From NCBI RefSeq assembly GCF_001542625.1, contig NZ_CP016279.1, forward strand, positions 10,044,001 to 10,108,000: a stretch of DNA of 64,000 nt, given 5' to 3'. The stretch comes from Streptomyces griseochromogenes (lineage in GTDB: Bacteria > Actinomycetota > Actinomycetes > Streptomycetales > Streptomycetaceae). Under the pieces are notes generated by a model. That model searched no databases. It saw only the letters and a list, made by a program, of their open reading frames with translations, and was not told where the DNA came from. Within the stretch, counting starts at the first letter, position 1, and the number at the start of each line of letters is the position of its first letter. The position numbers and the translations under genes are program-made. Positions 1-7,695 of the stretch are shown one piece after another.

Positions 1-36
1 CGTTGCGCCGACGTGCTGGCGGTTCGGGGAGGGCTG

Positions 37-600
37 ATGGTGTCCGGTGAGGCGGTTGCGGTCGAGGGGCTGCGCACGGCTGTGGACTTCTATGCCGACA
101 AGGCCGCGCGTCTGCGGCAGCAGCGGGTGGATCTGGAGAAGGAACTGGCCCAGGTGGATGCCGACTTGGCCAGCGCCTCCGCTTCTCATGACCATCTGGC
201 AGCCGCCTTGGAAGAGATCACCGCTGGAGCGGAAGCCGGCCCTGAGGCCCCTGGCGACCGGCCCGGTGATGAAGACGCCGAAGCACAGGGACCGGCGTCA
301 GACGAGAACGGCGCGACGGGTTCCGCAGATTCTCCACAGCAGGGCGCCACGACGCCGCGGAACCTGCAGCTGGGTCAGCAGGTGCTGCAGGTGCTGGCCA
401 CGGCGGGGCGGCCGTTGCGGGTGAAGGAGATCACGGAAGCCATCGGAAGGCCGGTTTCCGGAAAGCAGGGGGCGGCCGCGATCGAGACGACCCGCAAGAC
501 CTGCAAGCGGCATGTCTCACAGGGCCGGGCTGTCGAGCCCGAGCCCGGGGTCTTCGCGATCGCTTCCGCCGGCAGCGGGCACGTGAAGGGGGCCGCCTAG
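37..600 (+). CDS. Coiled-coil plus winged-helix protein, unknown function
   Basis: 187 aa. The ATG at 37 is chosen over an in-frame GTG at 13 because a strong GGGGAGGG ribosome binding site lies just before it. The first ~65 residues are rich in E, L, R and A and look like a coiled coil. An acidic, low-complexity middle (about 70-110) follows. The C-terminal ~70 residues read like a winged-helix or HTH domain (GRPLRVKEITEAIGRP, then a basic stretch RKTCKRHV). A DNA-associated role is inference only. It lies in the accessory block left of tRNA-Ala and is followed by a terminator hairpin, so it is probably monocistronic. I do not recognise a named family. Confidence 0.6.
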   Translation: MVSGEAVAVEGLRTAVDFYADKAARLRQQRVDLEKELAQVDADLASASASHDHLAAALEEITAGAEAGPEAPGDRPGDEDAEAQGPASDENGATGSADSPQQGATTPRNLQLGQQVLQVLATAGRPLRVKEITEAIGRPVSGKQGAAAIETTRKTCKRHVSQGRAVEPEPGVFAIASAGSGHVKGAA

Positions 601-618
601 CGACTGCGCCCTCATGAG

Positions 619-653
619 CGTCCCCTCCTCCCATTTGCGGGGAGAAGGGGACG
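619..653 (+). terminator. Hairpin after the coiled-coil gene
   Basis: Arms CGTCCCCT and AGGGGACG enclose further partly paired C-rich/G-rich sequence. It lies 19 bp after the stop at 600 and fits an intrinsic terminator without a U-tract, as is common in Streptomyces. Confidence 0.5.
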
Positions 654-720
654 GGCTCCGTTGAGCTTGCACCCTCTTCGGAACCTTTGACGTGGACCCC
701 TGATAGTGGCTCACGCTGTT

Positions 721-752
721 CCCGAGGCTAGAGCAACTGTGCTCGCCTCGGG
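721..752 (-). terminator. Hairpin downstream of the HTH gene
   Basis: Perfect 8-bp arms CCCGAGGC/GCCTCGGG with a 16-nt loop. It lies 11 bp past the stop of the minus-strand HTH gene that ends at 763. Confidence 0.45.
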
Positions 753-762
753 GGCGCGTGGC

Positions 763-1125
763 CTATTTTGTCGTTCCCTGCGCCGGTGAGGCCCGGGGAC
801 GGAAGGGCCTTTTCCCATGCGTATGCGGCATTCCCCCGCTGGAGGGGTACAGCGGCACGGCAAGGAAGTTCTCCAGGCGGGCGACAGTGGCGACGTCGGG
901 CCAGCAGCGGCCGGCGATCAGGTCGGCGATGGCCTGCCGGTTGACCCCCGAGCCGGCGGCGGCTTGCCGCAGGCTCCGCCGCTGGGTCTTGAGCACAGCT
1001 TCGAGGGCGCGGGCGATGCCCTGAACGACATCGGCGGCGGAGTCGTCGATCCCTGCGTGGGGCCAGGATTCCGGATTGTCGGCAAGCTCGCGCGGCGGCC
1101 TTTTTCGGGCCAAACCTCCCACCAT
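763..1125 (-). CDS. Small HTH (XRE-like) DNA-binding protein
   Basis: 120 aa. The start is fixed by a clear GGAAAGGAG ribosome binding site 9 nt before the ATG. Residues ~50-85 (SLRQAAAGSGVNRQAIADLI, then GRCWPDVATVARLE) have the spacing of an XRE/Cro-type helix-turn-helix: a first helix, turn, recognition helix with N-R-Q-A-I, then a stabilising helix with VARLE. The gene diverges from the recombinase-like gene starting near 1201, so the ~75-bp gap probably holds both promoters. By position it could be that cassette's repressor; this is inference. A long opposite-strand frame covers it, but that frame lacks a ribosome binding site here. Confidence 0.7.
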   Translation of the reverse strand: MVGGLARKRPPRELADNPESWPHAGIDDSAADVVQGIARALEAVLKTQRRSLRQAAAGSGVNRQAIADLIAGRCWPDVATVARLENFLAVPLYPSSGGMPHTHGKRPFRPRASPAQGTTK

Positions 1126-1200
1126 GTCGATGCACTCCTTTCCGTGAAGATCGGCTTCGACCCCTTCACTGGCTGCTTGTCCAGCCAGTTTCGTTGGTCT

Positions 1201-2127
1201 GTGACGTTGAGCCCGGAGGTCTCCCGCCGCATCCGTGAGTACTGCCCGCGCCTCCCGCAAGCACGATGGGCACGGGTTGCCGACCAGGTGCGAGCAACCG
1301 TGGCGGCTGCCGCCCCGGCCACCTGCTACGAGGCGGGGCATCTGCTGCATGTGGTCGGACGGCTGGCCGTCTGGACCGACAGCGGCGGCCTGCCGCGGGA
1401 TCCGGGGGTGTGGCTGCGCACGGAGACGATCGACGCGTTCGTGCTGTCGGGTTGCGCGGGCATGGACGGCTCGACGGTGCAGACCTATCGGTCCTGGCTG
1501 CGCCGGGTGTGCGAGGCCCTGGTGTGGGTCGAGCGCGGGGAGGCTCCACCCGCACGGCTGTCCTCGCCCCGCGATCCGCAACCACCCTATGAACACGGGG
1601 AGTTGTCCCGACTGCGAGCCTGGACGGGACATCTTCCGGGTCGGGCCCGGGCGGACGGGCTCGCGCTGATGGCGTTGGGGGCCGGATGCGGCCTGGCCCC
1701 CGGAGAGGTCGTGCCCGTCCGCGGGGATCACGTCCGGGTCACCTCCAGCGGTGTCGCGGTGCTGGACGAGAACATGCTGGGGCGTCTGGTGGCCTGTCAC
1801 ACAAGGTGGGACAGTGTGCTGGCCGAGTTGGCCGTGGAGGCGGGTACGGGTTTCCTGTTCCGGCCGGGCCGGAAGGTGGCCGCGGCCAAGAACCTCGTCT
1901 CGTCCTGGCCCCAGCGACACCGGCCCCCGTCCGGTCTGCCGCCGCTGTCTGCCCGGCGCCTGCGCTCGACGTGGATCGTCGGCCTGCTGGCCGAGGGCAT
2001 CAGCCCGTCCGTGGTCGCCGAGGCTGCCGGGATGACCTCGCCGGCCGGGCTCGCTCCTTACCACCGCTGGGTCCCGCCCCTGCCCAGGGAGGAGGTCATC
2101 CGGCTGCTGCACGGGCAACGCCCGTGA
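1201..2127 (+). CDS. Tyrosine recombinase-like protein with altered active site
   Basis: About 308 aa; the start is uncertain (GTG at 1201 or 1144, neither with a good ribosome binding site). The N-terminal part resembles a SAM-like core-binding domain (TIDAFVLSG, then STVQTYRSWLRRV). The C-terminal part follows the catalytic fold of tyrosine recombinases: GCGLAPGEVVPVRGDHV matches the box I region, LSARRLRSTW matches box II, and a late APYHRW carries the presumptive Tyr. The first catalytic Arg (usually G-L-R-x-x-E) reads Ala here. The box II His reads Arg, and the LGH His reads Met. It may therefore be inactive as a classical integrase. Its stop overlaps the next gene's start (TGATG), which indicates translational coupling to the transposase-like gene. 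Confidence 0.6.
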   Translation: MTLSPEVSRRIREYCPRLPQARWARVADQVRATVAAAAPATCYEAGHLLHVVGRLAVWTDSGGLPRDPGVWLRTETIDAFVLSGCAGMDGSTVQTYRSWLRRVCEALVWVERGEAPPARLSSPRDPQPPYEHGELSRLRAWTGHLPGRARADGLALMALGAGCGLAPGEVVPVRGDHVRVTSSGVAVLDENMLGRLVACHTRWDSVLAELAVEAGTGFLFRPGRKVAAAKNLVSSWPQRHRPPSGLPPLSARRLRSTWIVGLLAEGISPSVVAEAAGMTSPAGLAPYHRWVPPLPREEVIRLLHGQRP

Positions 2128-3929
2128 TGCCGCGGCCCGCCCGGGACGAGCAGGCAGCAAGGGCCCTGCGACCCCGTGTCCGTCCCGGGAAACTGACCCG
2201 GATCGAGGATTCCAAGGTCGGCCAGATGCTGGCTCTGCTGGACCGCTCCGGAGTCCCGCAGCAGCTGGAGGAGCTCCTTGCCGGGCGGCCGGGACCGGCG
2301 GGAGTGCGGCCGCGCACGGTCCTGGCGGGGCTGTTGCTGTCCTCCTACCTCACCGGCCGGGCCACCATCGCCGAAGCGTGGCGGATCCTGCACTTCCGCC
2401 TGGAGCCCCGGGCCCGCACCTGGCTGGGCATCCCGCAGGAACCGCCAGCCACCGCGCGGGAGTCCATCGCGGCCAGCCGCCGCCTCTACCGGGGCTTCAA
2501 CCGCATCACCACCGTGCTGGACCCAGCCCGCTGCAACCGGCGTTCCCGCCTTCCCCAGCCTGTCGCCGACGCTTACGCGGATGCCTGGGACGTCCCGTCC
2601 GGACGACAGGCCGCCGAGCGGCTCCAGCAGCTGGCCAACCAGCTGGTCCTCACCCCCGTCCGCCTCGCCCAGGCCCGCGGCTACCTGCGCGGCTGGCGCG
2701 GAGACGTGGGCGTGGATGCCACTCCGATCCCGGTCCTGGCCCACCCCGACAGCGAACGCACCGCAACCGCCTCGGTGGAGATCACCGCGGGCTGGCACTA
2801 CAGCGGCGGCTCCGATGAGCCCACCTTCGGCTACAGCGCCAGCTTCGTCGTCGCCGCCCACCGCCGGCGTCCCGGAGAGAGCGCGGGCAAACCGCTGGCC
2901 TACCCGCAGATGTGCGTCGGCCTGGTGCTGGACACCCCGACGGTCCGCACCGGCGCCAACGCCGTCACCGCGCTGACGCAGCTCGCCGAACTCGGCCTGC
3001 CGACCGGGACCTGCGCGGCCGACCGCGCCTACACCGGATGCGCACCCGAGAAGTTCCAGATCCCCGTACGCCGCCTCGGCTACCGCCTCGCCCTGGACTA
3101 CAAGGTCGAGAACCGGGGACAACAAGGCAGCTGGCAGGGCGCCTTGCTCATCGACGGCTCCCTGGCCTGCCCCCACATGCCGCCCGCGCTGACCCGCGCC
3201 ACCCAGGGCGCGGACGATGCCACAGTACGTCTGCCGCCCGAGGACCTGCGAGAGGCGATCGAGGAGCGGGTGCCGTACTTCCTCAAGACCAAACAAGGCC
3301 CCGATGCCCGCGGCGCCGTCCGGCTCCACTGCCCGGCAGCCGGTCCGTCGCCATCGGTGAACTGCGCTCGCCGTGACCGGCTCTTCCCCCGCAATCCGCG
3401 CGGTTCTGGACCACCGCCGGCCGTCATCAACCTCGCCGACAGCCGTGCACGAGCAGCCCACCCCGCCGCACGGCCCACCGTCCAGCTCCCCGACGGCGAA
3501 TGGCGCACCACTCCATCCGCCAAGGAGCTGCCGGCTGTCTGCGGCAAGTCCGACATCACTGTCCCCGCCGACGCCCGCGGTGACCGGCTGGTCGCGAAGT
3601 TCCGGCAGGACGACCACTACCTGACCAGCACCTGGACCGCGTCCTACAAGCCCATCCGCAGCCACAACGAAGGGATCCACGGCCGCCTCAAGGGCGAAGA
3701 AACCGACATCGGGAACCCGAAACACCGCCCAGCACCAGGCCAGGTCGCCCAGACCCTCCTGGTCGCCATCATGGTCACCGCCGCGAACCTCGACATCCTC
3801 GAAACGTGGCTCTACCAGCACACCGGCACCCACCTCACCCACAGCGACTACACAGCGATCCCCCCACCGGCCGGGCCGGACACCAATCCGCCCGCAACGA
3901 CAGGACGTCCACCCCCGCCCAACGGATGA
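2127..3929 (+). CDS. DDE transposase-like protein
   Basis: 600 aa. The ATG at 2127 shares a base with the upstream stop codon (TGATG). An N-terminal helical region includes VLAGLLLSSYLTGRATIAEA. The catalytic core shows a first Asp in VDATPIPV (about residue 199), a second in AADRAYTG (about 298) and a candidate Glu in SHNEGIHGRLKG near residue 515, followed by AANLDILETW. This matches IS4/IS1182-like RNase H-fold transposases in arrangement. I see no terminal inverted repeats or target duplication around the gene, so it may belong to a larger unit with the recombinase-like gene. The tail after about 570 is Pro-rich. A strong hairpin follows at 3958. Confidence 0.7.
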   Translation: MPRPARDEQAARALRPRVRPGKLTRIEDSKVGQMLALLDRSGVPQQLEELLAGRPGPAGVRPRTVLAGLLLSSYLTGRATIAEAWRILHFRLEPRARTWLGIPQEPPATARESIAASRRLYRGFNRITTVLDPARCNRRSRLPQPVADAYADAWDVPSGRQAAERLQQLANQLVLTPVRLAQARGYLRGWRGDVGVDATPIPVLAHPDSERTATASVEITAGWHYSGGSDEPTFGYSASFVVAAHRRRPGESAGKPLAYPQMCVGLVLDTPTVRTGANAVTALTQLAELGLPTGTCAADRAYTGCAPEKFQIPVRRLGYRLALDYKVENRGQQGSWQGALLIDGSLACPHMPPALTRATQGADDATVRLPPEDLREAIEERVPYFLKTKQGPDARGAVRLHCPAAGPSPSVNCARRDRLFPRNPRGSGPPPAVINLADSRARAAHPAARPTVQLPDGEWRTTPSAKELPAVCGKSDITVPADARGDRLVAKFRQDDHYLTSTWTASYKPIRSHNEGIHGRLKGEETDIGNPKHRPAPGQVAQTLLVAIMVTAANLDILETWLYQHTGTHLTHSDYTAIPPPAGPDTNPPATTGRPPPPNG

Positions 3930-3957
3930 CCCACCCGCGAAACAACCGCACAGACTC

Positions 3958-3995
3958 GTGACGGCCAGCCCCGGACCCCCGGGGCTGGCCGTCAC
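3958..3995 (+). terminator. Strong hairpin terminator after the transposase-like gene
   Basis: Perfect 15-bp arms GTGACGGCCAGCCCC/GGGGCTGGCCGTCAC with an 8-nt loop, 29 bp after the stop at 3929. There is no U-tract. Confidence 0.7.
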
Positions 3996-4094
3996 GCTCA
4001 CACAACCGCACGACAGCGAGTGAACGCGCTCACACCTGCGTTCTCCCGCCATCCACCACCCCGAACAACCTCGAACAGGCACCGGAAACGACAA

Positions 4095-4127
4095 AGATCC
4101 CGCCGATCATCATGATCAGCGGGATCT
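4095..4127 (-). terminator. Terminator of tRNA-Ala
   Basis: Arms AGATCCCGC/GCGGGATCT enclose an internal near-palindrome (GATCAT/ATGATC). Read on the minus strand it is followed by TTGTCGTTT, about 40 bp after the tRNA 3' end, as expected for a tRNA terminator. Confidence 0.65.
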
Positions 4128-4166
4128 CGTCAACCGAACCTGAGCTAACTCAAGAACGGCCCTGCG

Positions 4167-4240
4167 TGGACCTGAGGGGATTTGAACCCCTGGCCCCCTC
4201 GATGCGAACGAGGTGCGCTACCGGACTGCGCCACAGGCCC
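4167..4240 (-). tRNA. tRNA-Ala(CGC)
   Basis: Reading the minus strand, the acceptor arms GGGCCTG and CAGGTCC pair with one G-U. The anticodon stem CCTCG/CGAGG encloses loop TTCGCAT, giving anticodon CGC (Ala, codon GCG). The T-arm carries GGTTCAAATCC. The discriminator is A and CCA is not encoded. Mobile DNA lies immediately on its 3' side (coordinates below 4130), the usual side for elements integrating into tRNA genes, but I find no second copy of the tRNA 3' end in the window. Confidence 0.95.
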
Positions 4241-4333
4241 TTGCAACGAGTGAAACTCTAGCATCCCCGTCGGGGTGCTTGGAAATCCGTTCCCTGACTG
4301 GTCAGAGGCGGGCTTCCGGCGGGGTGACGGCCG

Positions 4334-5647
4334 TCACTCGTTGGCCGCGCGCGGACGGTCGCCGTCCTCGTACTGGTCGAAGAGCGGCGTGCGTCCGCGC
4401 TCGCGGGCACGGCGCGCCGAGGCCGCGCCGGGAGACCCCTCGCGCTGGGGGTCCCTCCCGCTCGAGCGAAGCCGAGAGTGGGGGAGCGTCCGAGCGTGGG
4501 GAAGGGAGTCGCCGCGGTCGTCCGCCGGCTTGCCCTCGGACGCGGACGCCCCCGGCTCGGCCTCCGCCGCCTGGCTCGCCTCGTGTTCCGGCGCGACGGA
4601 GCTGGAACGCGCCGAGCTCCATGTGTCGGGCGCCCCCAGGTCCACGTCGGAGGTGGCCCGAGGCGCGACCGGCGCGGTCACATAGGTGGGCAGTGGCACC
4701 GGGACCGGGTCCCAGCTGTCTCCGCGCCCGGGCCGCCGCTGCCGCTCACGCTGCTGGTCGACCCACTCGGCATGGTCGGTCTGCTCGACGAGGGCGCGGC
4801 GGTCCGCGGCCAGCGCGGAGAGGCCTGCGTCGGCCTCGGCCTCCGCCCCCTCCTCGGGTTCGCCGGCTCCGGCGTCCGCGTCAATGGGCGCGCGGCGCCG
4901 CGGCTGGCGCTCACGCAGCCGCTGGGCCGCGGCCTCGGCCTGCCGGCGGTCCATCTGGTACGCGAAGCGGCGGCGCTCCTGGGTGCGCAGATGGGCGATG
5001 TAGGCGCTGAGCATGACGGCGGGCACGCCGGGCGCCCACAGGAAGGCGAGGCCGCCGACGGCGGCGACGACCGCGCCGAGCGTGAAGGCGAGGAAGAGGA
5101 CCACGGTGGTACGCCGACGGCGCGCGAGCACCTTCGAGCGCTGGGCGCGCGCCGCGGCCGCCTGCGCCGAGGAGTTCCGCCGAGCGGCCGGACCGCGCTT
5201 CTGCGCGGGCAGGGACGCGGATGCCTGCGCGGGCGCGGTGCGCGCGGACACCCCGGTGGAGTGACGCGCGGGCGCGGAGGGGGACTTGGGCGCCGGAATG
5301 ACGGCCTGGTCGCGGGCCGGCTCCGACTGGCGGGGCACCTCCGGTTCCGCCTTCGCGCGCACCTGACGGCGCGTCGGAGGCATGGCGAAGGCCCGGACGT
5401 CCACCGAGTCGGTGGCGGCGTCCGGATCACTGGCGTCCGGCTCCCCCTCCTGGGCGGAGCGCGCCCGCAGGTCCCTGGCGTACCGGCGCTCCATCCCCGC
5501 CCGTCCGGACAGCAGCCGGATGGCGGTGCTGAAGCGTTCCGTCGGACGGGCCTCGTTCAGCTCGTCCTGCCTACGGAGCCACATCGGCACCAAGTAGGCG
5601 GCCCAGGCCCCGACAATGACTGCGTAGATGAGGCCGCTGCTGCTCAC
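4334..5647 (-). CDS. sepX: Divisome membrane protein SepX / Glp receptor GlpR
   Basis: 437 aa, GTG start. An N-terminal membrane helix (about 6-23, IYAVIVGAWAAYLVPMW) is followed by the characteristic LRRQDELNEARPTERFS stretch. Two adjacent hydrophobic segments lie near 177-215 (VVLFLAFTLGAVVAAVGG and onward), and a basic YQMDRRQAEAAAQRLRER helix and a disordered Pro/Ala/Glu-rich region follow. From published work, SepX stabilises septation in Streptomyces and its corynebacterial relative GlpR is the membrane receptor of the gephyrin-like protein Glp; here glp lies 2 kb upstream in the same block. Near the C terminus the reading frame runs through a dispersed Streptomyces palindromic repeat (4443-4487). 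Identity rests on family recall and gene context. Confidence 0.75.
   Translation of the reverse strand: MSSSGLIYAVIVGAWAAYLVPMWLRRQDELNEARPTERFSTAIRLLSGRAGMERRYARDLRARSAQEGEPDASDPDAATDSVDVRAFAMPPTRRQVRAKAEPEVPRQSEPARDQAVIPAPKSPSAPARHSTGVSARTAPAQASASLPAQKRGPAARRNSSAQAAAARAQRSKVLARRRRTTVVLFLAFTLGAVVAAVGGLAFLWAPGVPAVMLSAYIAHLRTQERRRFAYQMDRRQAEAAAQRLRERQPRRRAPIDADAGAGEPEEGAEAEADAGLSALAADRRALVEQTDHAEWVDQQRERQRRPGRGDSWDPVPVPLPTYVTAPVAPRATSDVDLGAPDTWSSARSSSVAPEHEASQAAEAEPGASASEGKPADDRGDSLPHARTLPHSRLRSSGRDPQREGSPGAASARRARERGRTPLFDQYEDGDRPRAANE
4443..4487. repeat. Dispersed palindromic repeat inside sepX
   Basis: The segment contains GGGGGTCCCTCCC, CTCGAGCGAAGCCGAG and a trailing GTGGGGGAG, the hallmarks of a short palindromic repeat I know from intergenic regions of many Streptomyces genomes. 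Here it stays in frame and adds a peptide containing SLPHARTLPHSRLRSSGRD near the SepX C terminus. Confidence 0.6.
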
Positions 5648-5832
5648 GTCTCACACGGTAGAGGGGTTTGCGTGAGGCCATCCGCCAATTGGGCCGGTGT
5701 GTCGCACGATCTGGCTGATATTTCCAGCTTTTTTTGCGACCGATGCGATCAGCACACCGTCGAAGTCGCGAATTGAATGCCCCGAGACGGTCGTCGGCCG
5801 ATCAATTTCGAACACATATTCAATTTCCGAGG

Positions 5833-6528
5833 CTAGGCGGGATTCCGCGGAAGGTTCTGCGGCCTCCGCGGCGCATCCGGCGCCCGCGGCGCACCGGACG
5901 GGTCCTCGGCGTCGGACCCGCGCGCAGTGCGCGCCGCCCTCTGGGAGCGTGCCCGCTGCCAGCGTCCGAGCAACCCGTCGGGCACTTCTTCCGCCGTGAG
6001 CGCGAAGACGAGGTGGTCGCGCCAGGCCCCGTCGATGTGCAGATAACGCGGGCGCAGCCCCTCCTCGCGGAATCCGAGTTTCTCCACGACCCGGCGGCTG
6101 GGCCGGTTCTCGGGGCGAATGCAGACCTCGATGCGGTGCAGCCCGACGGTGCGGAAACAGTGGTCCACCACGAGCGCGACGGCCGTCGGCATCACCCCGT
6201 GCCCGGCCACCGCCTCGTCCACCCAGTAGCCGATGTGCCCCGAGCACATCGATCCCCAGGTGATCCCGGCGACCGTCAACTGGCCGACGAGCCGCCCCTG
6301 GTACTCGATGACGAACGGCAGCATCCGGCCCGCGTGGGCCTCGGACCGCAGATGCCGGACCATCTGGCGGTAGGTCGGCCGGTGCGCGATCGGCCCGCTC
6401 GGTGTGGGCGGCGGAATGGTCGCCTCCCAGGGACGCAGCCAGTCCCGGTTACGCCGGTTCACCTCACGCCAGGCCCGTTGGTCGCGCAGCCTTATCGGCC
6501 GGAGGACGACGTCTTCGTCCACCAGCAC
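5833..6528 (-). CDS. GNAT acetyltransferase, RimJ/RimL type
   Basis: 231 aa, GTG start. It begins with LRPIRLRDQRAWREVNRRNRDWLRPWE, as in N-alpha-acetyltransferases that modify ribosomal protein N termini. Further in are GYWVDEAVAGHGVMPTAV (acetyl-CoA binding region, with V-x-G-x-G instead of R-G-x-G) and HRIEVCIRPENRPSRRVVEKLGF, the RimJ/RimL signature. The last ~50 residues are a basic, disordered extension longer than usual. The stop of mog lies 20 bp upstream, so it is probably co-transcribed with the cofactor genes. The true substrate is unknown. Confidence 0.85.
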   Translation of the reverse strand: MLVDEDVVLRPIRLRDQRAWREVNRRNRDWLRPWEATIPPPTPSGPIAHRPTYRQMVRHLRSEAHAGRMLPFVIEYQGRLVGQLTVAGITWGSMCSGHIGYWVDEAVAGHGVMPTAVALVVDHCFRTVGLHRIEVCIRPENRPSRRVVEKLGFREEGLRPRYLHIDGAWRDHLVFALTAEEVPDGLLGRWQRARSQRAARTARGSDAEDPSGAPRAPDAPRRPQNLPRNPA

Positions 6529-6548
6529 GACGGGCCAGGAAGGGCTGT

Positions 6549-7049
6549 TCAGCTCGCACCCCCGCTGCTCGGTCTGGGGTGGTCCCCGCCGCGGATCTGG
6601 TCGACGGCGTGGACCAGCAGGGGCTCCAGCACGGCGAGGCCGTCCTTCACGCCGCCCGTGGAGCCCGGCAGATTGACGATCAGGGTCCGCCCCGCCACCC
6701 CGGCCAGGCCCCGGGAGAGCGCGGCGGTCGCGACCTTCGCCCTTCCGAACGCCCGGACGGCCTCGGCGATGCCCGGCACCTCGTAATCGATCACCGCGCG
6801 GGTCGCCTCGGGCGTGCGGTCGGTGGGCGAGACGCCGGTGCCGCCGGTGGTGACGATGACGTCGTACCCGGCGTCGACGCCCGCGCGCAGGGCCGCCTCC
6901 ACGGGATCCCCGTCGGGGACGACCCGGGGGCCGTCGACCTCGAAACCGAAGCCCGTCAGGCCGTCGAAGATCAAGGGGCCGCCCTTGTCCTCGTAGACGC
7001 CCGCGGCGGCCCTGTTGGAGGCGGTGACCACCAGAGCGCGGTAGATCAT
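6549..7049 (-). CDS. mog: Molybdopterin adenylyltransferase-like protein (MogA/MoaB)
   Basis: 166 aa. MogA/MoaB/Cnx1G family proteins adenylylate molybdopterin before molybdate insertion. The diagnostic loop [16 protein letters not shown] (about 68-83) and the later [12 protein letters not shown] loop are both present and intact, and length is normal. The ATG overlaps the moaC stop by 4 bp (ATGA), which shows translational coupling. Genome annotations also call this family MoaB; the two cannot be separated from sequence alone. Confidence 0.9.
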   Translation of the reverse strand: MIYRALVVTASNRAAAGVYEDKGGPLIFDGLTGFGFEVDGPRVVPDGDPVEAALRAGVDAGYDVIVTTGGTGVSPTDRTPEATRAVIDYEVPGIAEAVRAFGRAKVATAALSRGLAGVAGRTLIVNLPGSTGGVKDGLAVLEPLLVHAVDQIRGGDHPRPSSGGAS

Positions 7050-7558
7050 GCCCGGCTCCAGTCGCCCGACTTGCCGCCCGTCTTCTCCTCGACCCGTACG
7101 TCCGTGATGACCGCTCCCTTGTCGACCGCCTTGACCATGTCGATCACGGTGAGCGCGGCGACCGTCACGGCGGTGAGGGCCTCCATCTCGACACCCGTGC
7201 GGTCCGTCGTCTTCACGGTGGCCCGGATCTCCACGGCGTCGTCCGCGACCGACAGATCCAGTTTCACACCGGACACCGACAACGGGTGACACAACGGGAT
7301 CAGGTCCGGGGTGCGCTTGGCGCCCATGATGCCCGCGATGCGTGCGGTGGCCAGGGCGTCTCCCTTGGGCATCCCCTCACCGCGCAGCAGCTCGACCACG
7401 CGCGGCGAGACGAGGACACGGCCGCTGGCGCGAGCGGTGCGCGCGGTCACGTCCTTGTCGGACACGTCGACCATGCGGGCGGCGCCCGCCTCGTCGATGT
7501 GCGTCAGTCGGTCCTGCGCGGAGGGTCCGGGGGTCTGCCCCCGGAAAGGCTCAGTCAT
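7046..7558 (-). CDS. moaC: Cyclic pyranopterin monophosphate synthase MoaC
   Basis: 170 aa. MoaC converts the 3',8-cyclo-GTP intermediate made by MoaA into cyclic pyranopterin monophosphate. It carries the family core: [18 protein letters not shown] near the N terminus, [19 protein letters not shown] (catalytic Lys and substrate loop), [11 protein letters not shown] and [21 protein letters not shown] at the end. It is coupled to mog by a 4-bp overlap. A 137-bp gap separates it from glp/moeA upstream. moaA is not in the window. Confidence 0.95.
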   Translation of the reverse strand: MTEPFRGQTPGPSAQDRLTHIDEAGAARMVDVSDKDVTARTARASGRVLVSPRVVELLRGEGMPKGDALATARIAGIMGAKRTPDLIPLCHPLSVSGVKLDLSVADDAVEIRATVKTTDRTGVEMEALTAVTVAALTVIDMVKAVDKGAVITDVRVEEKTGGKSGDWSRA

Positions 7559-7695
7559 GCTGTGTGGCGCTCCCGGTCCGGGCCCGTCGCGGTGCGGTGC
7601 ACGGGCCTGCTGTGCGCGACACGGTACCGCCATGTCGGCGCGCGCACCGGGGCAGCACCCCCTGGAGCCCCGGCGCGCGGGCACGCGCGCGTGCG

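Noticed and set aside
817..1200. Plus-strand extension of the recombinase-like frame back to 817
   Set aside because: It lies antisense to the HTH gene, which has a clear ribosome binding site and HTH pattern; the extended frame has no ribosome binding site and no recognisable sequence.
2058..4094. 678-codon minus-strand open frame opposite the transposase
   Set aside because: A Gly/Val/Ala-rich shadow frame without family features; the plus-strand frame carries DDE motifs.
1..4166. A complete integrated element bounded by tRNA-Ala repeats
   Set aside because: The tRNA 3' end is not repeated anywhere left of 4167 in the window, so an attachment-site pair cannot be claimed.
5651..5832. Minus-strand reading frame through the AT-rich spacer before sepX
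   Set aside because: It only continues a shadow of the acetyltransferase gene, with no start codon or ribosome binding site of its own; better read as promoter region.
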